Assembly (NCBI GenBank): GCA_963930775.1
Contig: OZ005698.1
Span: forward strand, 5,338,501 to 5,402,500
Origin: Cliona cf. orientalis
Lineage: Eukaryota; Porifera; Demospongiae; Clionaida; Clionaidae
Direction: 5' to 3'
DNA length: 64,000 bases
This document shows positions 59,847 through 64,000 of the stretch, in pieces (the stretch's first letter is position 1; the number at the start of each line of letters is the position of its first letter). The position numbers and the translations under genes are program-made. Below the pieces are notes generated by a model that was not told the DNA's origin, did no database searches, and was given only the letters and a program-made list of their open reading frames with translations.

Positions 59847-62800
59847 GTTGTTGTTTTGACATGTGTCACACAGGACTATAACATTCAAGTAGCATGCAAG
59901 TTGCATGCACAAGATTGTATCAAAGTTAGCATACACTCATGTTACTGTGAATAAACATTGCATATTATTGCATAATCTGTAGCAGATCTTTGCGTGTACC
60001 TCATCTGCAGACTCGGGCAGAAAGCCAACAAGCTTAATCGTTTGATTGTTATGATAAGTACGACCATCAATAAACCGATTGAGTCAGTTTATATTTTATG
60101 AGCTGTCACTAAAACTACTAACTACTCTAAGCCAGCGCCATCTATTTTGCTCATTGAGAGCTTATCAGGAATCACTGGTGACAGAGGTGATCAGTTTTTA
60201 CCAAAGCGTTTTCAACGAAACCCTCCCAATACAGATCTTTAAAAAATAATGAAGGGATATTGTTCTCAGTTGCTATATATTATATAGAAAACAACAACTA
60301 TTCAGTAACCATGAGGATACTTAGAGCATCTAATCGAAACATCTGCAAGTTTACTGAATAGTTAAGTTTTCCGCAGAGAATCTTTGCTTATAACACGGAA
60401 CTCCAAATTATTATTTGATGCACAAATTGAAATATAGCAGCTAGTAGCAAACAGATACGCAGACAAACAAAATAACTACTGTAACATTATGATGCATGTG
60501 TGTTTAATAGCAGTTAGTCCTGCTGGAATGTTTGTTTGGCCGTGACTATGCGCTGGTATGTAGCCGGCAGTGTGGGTGGCCTGCCAATTACCCACCCTTG
60601 TAGAGCATGCCATATCCAGTGAGAAAAACACCATATTTGATGTGAGTCGTCTTTGATGTATGTGCGTGGCGGTGACCATACCCGTGACTCTTTCGCCCAC
60701 TCACTGGCCTTAAGCAGTGGGTCCATGACCGAGGGGAGGGTCTGATCCATGATTGCCAGTTTCCCCCGTCCTGTGCATATCTGGGCATAGAGGATTAGGC
60801 CTTGTGCATAAGAAGTGTAGTGTAGACTAGGACTAGCACTGCCAAAGCTCCATTCATCAACTAATGAGGAGCAAGACGGAGGGAAATATATATGTCAATA
60901 GTGATATTTCTATAAGATAGGGAAAAGCTTGAATGCTGATGCTGATTTAGGTAAACATGGTCACTGAGTTGGCCATACAGCACTTTTCCTCTCTGTTAGT
61001 GCCAACCAGAAATTTGATATTTTCTCTTTCAATTCTGAGGGAACATATTATACATAACGTGTTGCTCTACTGTACTGTAACTTGCAGTTATAATAATATT
61101 ATACTATTCTGAAAGCTGCACATGTACAGTTAGTAAGCTTGTAACTCTCTTACTTCTTTTCAGTTTTCTTGTTCTTTATGCAAATGTATAAGGTAGTACA
61201 CTATTTTTGTATGTGCAGTGTATGAGGCAATGGAGAGCTTCTCAGCTGAGAATGAGGATGAGGTCGGCTTCAAGGCTGGAGAGAGAATACACGTCATCAA
61301 CAAGTCAATGGATGGATGGTGGAAGATAAGGTACGTATGTACAGCTACAGACAGCATGGCTGAAGATCAAACTCTCTCCTTTAAAATTATAATTGGCACG
61401 ATAGTTGTAGCCGTTAAATTCAGTCTTGGACTTGAGTAGCTAGCTGTCTCACCTCTTTAGCTCTTTAGTTCTGTATGAATAGCGTCTTACATGCATCACA
61501 ATACGGCTGCCATTACCTCCCACCTCTATGCTTTATGCTACTCTACTGACAGGTCCCAACTGTGCATTGTGTCCCCTGAATGGCCTCCTGTGTGGGGGGA
61601 GCTCAACAGCTAGGATGACTATGACAGTCAATAGCTGGGAGGGTCAAAGTACTATAGTGTGGTATGGAAGCTAGTCTTGCTCCAAATGAAATTTATTTTC
61701 GTTGCTAGGCAACAGCTGGGTAGAGACAGCACAAGCTGGCTGCTCTTTGTGCCATTGTTGTTATGCCAACTCCAACTCAGACTAAATTAATGATTTGCTT
61801 CATGTGTGCATACAGCCTAATTGTGATAGAGACAAAAACATTTGAAACTAAATAAGCTGCCAATTAAATCTGACTAGATAATAATCAGGAAAGTGGCCAG
61901 TGTTCAGGTTTGGTACATGATGACACTGTTCATTCACTTGTCATTTTTATTCTGACACTCTCTCTCTCCCCTCCCCCCCCCCCCCCCCCTCCAGATGCAA
62001 TGGTAAGGTTGGCTACTCTCCTGCTGCTCTCATTAGACGCAAGATGACCTCTTCATCTCAATTGACCTCATCACTTGGCAATTTTGAATCAGAAAAGTTT
62101 ATCTATGAAGAAATGAACATTCATAGACCTCCTCCTAGAAGGTACAAGAACTGCATGATATAGCTGACACAGTATGACACAGAGCGTCCACTCAATTATT
62201 AATGTATAAAAATAGTCACCTAAAACTGCTTCTAAATTAATCTTTTGGAGGTAAATGTACATGCACAGTACTGAATTAACTAGAGAATAGGCTGCCTTAG
62301 CAATTGATGTATACAATGCTATCTGATCATGCACTCATGCACACTACCAGAAACACCATAGATCGGACTGCCTTGAGTCGGGTGAAGGGGGTCTCTGGTA
62401 TCAAGCCTCCCCGCGGCTATGACTCCCCCAAGTCCAATGCAGCCCTAGCATCACATTTTGACTCCGATGTCTACGTCAATCCAGCAGAGGAGATCTACAC
62501 TAACCCTGCCGATGATGATGACATCTATGCAGTGCCACCGGAAGATGACGGGGAGGAGCTCTATGCCATCCCTCCCGAGCTCAGTGATGAAGAAGACAAT
62601 CAGCACTACAAGGTCCCAAAAACGCCAGTTACTTCATACAAGATGAATGGTGAGGCACACCAAGGTGCCTCACAGAAGGCAGGGAGCGAGAGGCGTGGAA
62701 GTAGTGAAGTATCTAAGGCAGCTGGTGGCAAGCCAGTACCCATGAGGCGATCACCAGAGAAGCAGGTGAGCTTCACCAGCTCCGGGGAGGTGTCCAAGAC

Positions 62801-63630
62801 AATTACAGCTGGAGTCAAGACAACAGGAGTAGCCACTAGTGTAAACGGGTCTACCAGTTCTTCACCTAGTAAAGGCAGCTTGCCAGAAGACAAGGCTACT
62901 GCTCAGCAGAGTGCTGATGGTAGTGCAGCAACAAAGCCCAAAAAATCAATCTATGATGATACAGTATTTGATACAGAAACCTTGAAGCGTCAGGACAAGG
63001 CCAGCAGTGGTGGTGGTGATGGTGGTGACGTCGATGAGCCTGATGCTGTCTATGAGAATACTAACTTTGACCAGGACCCTGTGGCAGCCACAGTAGTATC
63101 AATACCACTGAAGAAACCACCAATCTCAAAGATCTCCCAGGCTTCAAAGAGACACAAACCGAAAAAGCACACTCCAGACGACTATGAGGACCTGGAACAC
63201 TTTGAGGGGAAGTCTCCCACTGAGCTGATCCCTGCTCTGGACGACTACGTTGACATGGACGGGACAGAGCACAACATGTATGTGGTAAAAGAGGAGCTTC
63301 AGCCGGCCAACAGTCCAAGCAACCCACTCTCTCCCCTCACTAGTGCTGTCCCTCAACCTCAAGGTATAATATCACAGGGCTGCATTATTATGTACATGTA
63401 CACATAGGACAGTACAGTACTGCAAGCTTCTATAGATTGAGTTAAGTCAATATTCTATGACATTGTATATGTAGGAGGCTCTAAACCTACTCTATCCAAA
63501 TCAGTGAGCATGGAAGTTGAGGGTCAGCAGGCTCAGGCCACTGCTCCCATCATGGAGGATGAGTACATTGAGATGGATTCAGTCATCCCTGACCCCACCG
63601 ACAAGACAGAGCCAACCACACCCAGCCATG
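38326..63630 (+). CDS. PX and SH3 domain adaptor (SH3PXD2/Tks- or p47phox-like), exons 1-12, continues beyond window
   Basis: Exons: 38326-38472, 39046-39126, 42289-42367, 44013-44089, 45539-45627, 50259-50476, 56697-56840, 58052-58168, 61219-61330, 61995-62141, 62351-63363 and 63475-63630. All junctions are GT-AG and keep phase, giving 793 residues with the end still open. Domains are PX (about 35-160), a Pro/Ser linker, SH3-1 (about 245-305), SH3-2 (about 318-372) and a tail with about ten tyrosine motifs. The PX domain should bind phosphoinositides at membranes. The SH3 domains bind proline motifs. Tks proteins are Src substrates that organise invadopodia and NADPH oxidases; p47phox organises NADPH oxidase. 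The two tandem SH3 domains recall p47phox, and the long tyrosine tail recalls Tks. More SH3 domains may follow. Introns are large (up to 6.2 kb). Confidence 0.9.
38933..38969. repeat. GT microsatellite in intron 1
   Basis: About 18 GT units, 76 bp upstream of exon 2. Confidence 0.95.
39046..39126 (+). CDS. PX-SH3 gene exon 2 (PX core)
   Basis: Encodes VYKVVIEWSNDS then IIYRRYTHFFDFL. The RRY motif is the phosphoinositide-binding site of PX domains. Phase 0 at both ends. Confidence 0.95.
39127..42288. other. PX-SH3 intron 2
   Basis: 3.2 kb. It contains the short element at 40059-40368 and otherwise no recognisable gene. Short ORFs at 39709-39981 and 41229-41465 are unsupported. Confidence 0.5.
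40059..40368. mobile_element. Short non-autonomous element with 5-bp target duplication and poly-C runs
   Basis: Ends CAGGGTTTATCTG (left) and CAGATAAAACCCTG (right) are inverted repeats with one extra base. They are flanked by ATATT at 40054-40058 and 40369-40373. The body has C runs at about 40111-40137 and 40327-40341 and a GC palindrome GGCCGCCAAGGCGGCC. It is the same family as 15162-15556. Confidence 0.8.
42289..42367 (+). CDS. PX-SH3 gene exon 3 (PX domain)
   Basis: Encodes VKLQQLVSSLVQKKVIEGP then LPELPG. Phase 0 in, phase 1 out. The LPELPG-R sequence corresponds to the Pro-rich loop of PX domains. The ORF runs on into the intron, but exon 4 gives the conserved continuation. Confidence 0.88.
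42368..44012. other. PX-SH3 intron 3
   Basis: Contains the dispersed repeat at 42835-43180 and a CT-rich tract before exon 4. No gene seen. Confidence 0.5.
42835..43180 (-). repeat. Dispersed repeat, second copy (opposite orientation)
   Basis: Reverse complement matches 21030-21440: it shares ACAACGAAAAATATTTTTCAG, GAGGCCTGCT-(A/C)AG-(C/T)AGG and GAAGCGAGAGRCGAGGTCT-like segments. The copy in the Piwi intron is the more GC-rich. Confidence 0.75.
44013..44089 (+). CDS. PX-SH3 gene exon 4 (PX domain)
   Basis: Encodes GRVLFGRREVHQVAEKRRRK then IEEFCQ. Phase 1 in, phase 0 out. The VAEKR stretch corresponds to the basic second half of the PX pocket. Confidence 0.95.
44340..44530. repeat. CT-rich low-complexity tract in intron 4
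   Basis: About 190 bp of CCTC/CCAC repeats that open false Pro/Ser/His-rich frames on the plus strand. Confidence 0.9.
45539..45627 (+). CDS. PX-SH3 gene exon 5 (end of PX domain)
   Basis: Encodes QLIQLPPEISQSSLVLGFFN then TWPDDTLLRS. Phase 0 in, phase 2 out. This is the closing helix region of PX domains. Confidence 0.95.
45649..45654 (-). terminator. Polyadenylation signal of the nested lectin gene
   Basis: AATAAA on the minus strand, 42 nt after the lectin stop codon and only about 21 nt from the exon 5 donor of the host gene. Confidence 0.55.
45696..46161 (-). CDS. Secreted jacalin-like lectin, exon 2
   Basis: Exon 2 starts after CATGCAG (acceptor at 46162-46164) and ends at TGA (45696-45698). 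It encodes about 155 residues with the jacalin fold pattern: YGGRGGVYFQDP, HGTSIDSVLHRI, GEHIIAVIGRHS, IHQLGFLTRS, FGPYGAENGNLFVI and SFFGRSWSEIDALGFFY. Jacalin-like domains bind sugars; the first Gly-rich strand and the final GR-x-DALG motif are typical. Joined to exon 1 the protein is 222 residues. Confidence 0.85.
46505..46707 (-). CDS. Secreted jacalin-like lectin, exon 1 (signal peptide)
   Basis: Starts MFSRAAVFQVVVLSLYLVHS, a signal peptide with cleavage likely after about residue 22. Then a short spacer, EHLVKQFVEANFTVEEALRH, with one N-glycosylation site (NFT). Donor CACAGCAG|GTGATG in phase 2. The junction with exon 2 reads HHS-R-NTRQSG. The gene lies fully inside intron 5 of the PX-SH3 gene on the other strand. 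A TATA box sits at 46785-46793. A partial duplicate lies at 48263-48667. Confidence 0.85.
46785..46793 (-). promoter_or_regulatory. TATA box of the nested lectin gene
   Basis: CTATAAAAG on the minus strand, about 80 bp upstream of the ATG at 46707. Confidence 0.6.
46794..48262. other. Between the lectin gene and its pseudogene (intron 5 of the host)
   Basis: No gene seen. It contains a perfect 20-bp palindrome at 47650-47669 and AT-rich sequence. Confidence 0.5.
47650..47669. repeat. Perfect 20-bp palindrome
   Basis: GGTAAGGCCATGGCCTTACC is its own reverse complement. Confidence 0.95.
48263..48667 (-). pseudogene. Truncated, frameshifted jacalin-like lectin duplicate
   Basis: It starts MSSRAAVFQVVVLSLCLVHS, close to the lectin at 46707, but after about 23 residues it jumps to sequence from the middle of exon 2 and meets a TAG. 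The downstream part keeps GERIIAVVGRHSTS, MYQLGFLTRSASGARHVYG, a one-base deletion near 48415, then in the next frame YGSENGNLFVVNADVV and FFGRSGADPDALGLFY. The spacer and the first half of the jacalin fold are lost. It is inactive as a lectin. Confidence 0.8.
48865..49026. mobile_element. hAT-like short non-autonomous element with 8-bp target duplication
   Basis: Left end CAGGGGCGTAGGAA and right end TTCCTACGCCT are inverted repeats. They are flanked by ATGCTAAC at 48857-48864 and 49027-49034, the 8-bp duplication typical of hAT elements. The 162-bp body has a G17 run near 48977. No coding capacity. Confidence 0.85.
49793..50008. mobile_element. 216-bp element with 22-bp inverted ends
   Basis: Left arm 49793-49814 (CAGACCCCACCCTCAACGAG) and right arm 49987-50008 (ending GAGGGTGGGGTCTG) are inverted repeats with one mismatch. 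No target duplication is clear. Probably a short non-autonomous transposon. Confidence 0.65.
50259..50476 (+). CDS. PX-SH3 gene exon 6 (Pro/Ser linker)
   Basis: Encodes a Pro/Ser-rich linker with possible SH3-binding sites, such as LTSPPPKHLSSQSPPL, and ends KKSHIEQ. Phase 2 in, phase 1 out. The minus-strand ORF over the same region is a shadow. Confidence 0.9.
50477..56696. other. PX-SH3 intron 6, no gene seen
   Basis: 6.2 kb. ORFs at 53726-53913, 54242-54487, 54805-55243 and 55395-55677 have no recognised domain and no conserved splice sites. The splice phase of exons 6 and 7 fits directly, so no extra coding exon is needed. Confidence 0.5.
56697..56840 (+). CDS. PX-SH3 gene exon 7 (SH3-1, first half)
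   Basis: Encodes AIESIISHPDEMENLEQYR, then VLDNYERKD and VSLHAGQIVHVIEKHDTG. The ALYDY-type start is VLDNYE. Phase 1 in and out. Confidence 0.95.
56841..57831. other. PX-SH3 intron 7, no gene seen
   Basis: Unique-looking sequence without recognised features up to the in-frame upstream extension of exon 8. Confidence 0.5.
57832..58051 (+). other. In-frame, stop-free His- and Ser/Arg-rich extension upstream of exon 8
   Basis: From ATG at 57832 a frame of 73 codons runs directly into exon 8 without a stop. It encodes HHHPHHPHHAHSAHRY and QRSHSLSPGPGQRSRSAK. It could be an alternative first exon giving a protein with only half of SH3-1, an extended exon 8, or chance. The regular acceptor (TCTCTAG at 58051) is good. 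Confidence 0.35.
58052..58168 (+). CDS. PX-SH3 gene exon 8 (SH3-1, second half)
   Basis: Encodes WWMVMSDDEQGYAPAVYLEP then EESNTDKDVYPE. The WW pair and the APAVYLEP end (in place of the usual VPSNYL) are normal SH3 ligand residues. Phase 1 in and out. Confidence 0.95.
58183..58266. repeat. GGGA/GA microsatellite in intron 8
   Basis: About 85 bp of GA-rich repeats immediately after exon 8, which open false Glu/Arg and Leu/Pro frames. Confidence 0.9.
58267..61218. other. PX-SH3 intron 8, no gene seen
   Basis: Contains a perfect AAT/ATT palindrome at about 59814-59845. ORFs at 58926-59211 and 60476-60788 (minus) are unsupported. Confidence 0.5.
61219..61330 (+). CDS. PX-SH3 gene exon 9 (SH3-2, first part)
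   Basis: Encodes YEAMESFSAENEDEVGFKAG, then ERIHVINKSMDGWWKI. Phase 1 in, phase 2 out. Confidence 0.96.
61995..62141 (+). CDS. PX-SH3 gene exon 10 (SH3-2, end)
   Basis: Encodes CNGKVGYSPAALIRRK, then a Ser/Thr stretch and FIYEEMNIHRPPPRR. A C17 run forms the pyrimidine tract before it. Phase 2 in and out. Confidence 0.94.
62351..63363 (+). CDS. PX-SH3 gene exon 11 (tyrosine docking tail)
   Basis: About 338 residues, mostly disordered. It opens with YVNPAEEIYTNPADDDDIYA, then LYAIPPE, HYKVPKT, IYDDTVFD, VYENTNFD, YEDLEHF and YVDMDGTEHNMYVVKEE. Several are YxxP or YxN sites for SH2 domains of Crk-, Nck- or Grb2-type proteins. Lys/Ser/Pro-rich spacers lie between them. A single long exon is usual for such tails. 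Confidence 0.92.
63475..63630 (+). CDS. PX-SH3 gene exon 12
   Basis: Encodes GSKPTLSKSVSMEVEG and MEDEYIEMDSVIPD. Phase 1 in and out, with donor CATG|GTAGGC, so the gene continues past 64000. Confidence 0.88.
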
Positions 63631-63822
63631 GTAGGCCTCTACAACTATAGATATTATATGCAATAACAGATAACTTCCATGACCCCTTGACACAATTTTT
63701 AAGTGCCAACTGAGATTAATGTGTATACATGATGCTACAATTTCAATTGTTTGCACTGTAAGTGTGTAGAACATGTTTCCATTGTAGTAGCATCTACAAT
63801 GTTCACTTTGTCACATATACCG

Positions 63823-64000
63823 TATCCTCCCGAAAATAAGCCCCCCCTTTTTCAGCAGTAGACATGACCTAGACTGGGGAGGGGGCTTATTTTCGAATAT
63901 GCACTTTCCCTCGAATATAAGCCCCCCTTAGCCACCATCGTTGGTCACGTACCGCGGGAAATATCCAGAGTTTGCTTGTCTTTCCTCCAAAAGAGCGGCA
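63823..64000. mobile_element. Left part of a short element at the window edge
   Basis: CCGTATCCTCCCGAAAATAA with an internal hairpin (CGAAAATAAGCCCCC at about 63834 and GGGGGCTTATTTTCG at about 63881) and the repeat CTCGAATATAAGCCCCC at about 63912. This type of AATAAGCCCC repeat occurs in many marine invertebrates. The right end is beyond the window. Confidence 0.45.

Overview
The window is animal nuclear DNA, most likely from a sponge or another early-branching invertebrate. This rests on spliced genes with GT-AG introns of very mixed size, a Piwi gene, a PX-SH3 adaptor gene, a secreted jacalin-like lectin gene and a dense load of metazoan mobile elements. There is nothing prokaryotic, no CRISPR array, and no tRNA or rRNA gene that I can support. 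The species call is inference.

Two host genes frame the window and start head to head about 0.42 kb apart near 38 kb. To the left, on the minus strand, is a Piwi-clade Argonaute gene. Exons 1-3 lie at 37902-35730 and exon 4, inside the PAZ domain, lies at 1888-1777. The splice phase and the protein junction between exons 3 and 4 fit exactly, so intron 3 appears to be about 33.8 kb long. The rest of the gene lies left of the window. To the right, on the plus strand, is an adaptor gene running from 38326 past the end of the window. Twelve exons were traced in continuous phase. They encode a PX domain, two SH3 domains and a long tail with many tyrosine docking motifs, resembling the SH3PXD2/Tks and p47phox families.

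The giant Piwi intron (1889-35729) is a graveyard of mobile elements. It holds a recombinase-like fragment (4.0 kb), a 0.62-kb inverted-repeat element (7.7-8.3 kb), Ig half-domains (9.1-9.6 kb), a retroelement gag-like fragment (10.2 kb), two copies of a composite element with exonuclease fragments (12.2-14.7 and 20.4-27.0 kb), a 237-bp tandem array (16.1-17.0 kb), a complete-looking DNA transposon with a DUF7869-like transposase and 22-bp terminal inverted repeats (17.19-20.28 kb), a decayed KDZ/HMGXB3-like gene (27.9-29.3 kb) and a decayed tyrosine-recombinase retrotransposon (31.7-33.35 kb). Nearly every recognisable element reading frame is on the plus strand, antisense to Piwi. A Helitron-type STPR-repeat protein exon lies in the following Piwi intron on the Piwi-sense strand.

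The introns of the PX-SH3 gene also carry insertions. Intron 5 holds a complete two-exon secreted jacalin-like gene on the opposite strand and a frameshifted partial duplicate of it. Other introns hold short non-autonomous elements with identifiable target-site duplications (40.06-40.37 kb and 48.87-49.03 kb), a smaller inverted-repeat element (49.79-50.01 kb) and a repeat shared with the Piwi intron (42.8-43.2 kb).

The leading candidates for something new are the Piwi gene that would transcribe a 34-kb, mostly antisense transposon cluster as its own intron, and the DUF7869 transposon whose introns are largely CA/CT microsatellite. No searches were run. Family names come from motif recognition in the translated sequence.
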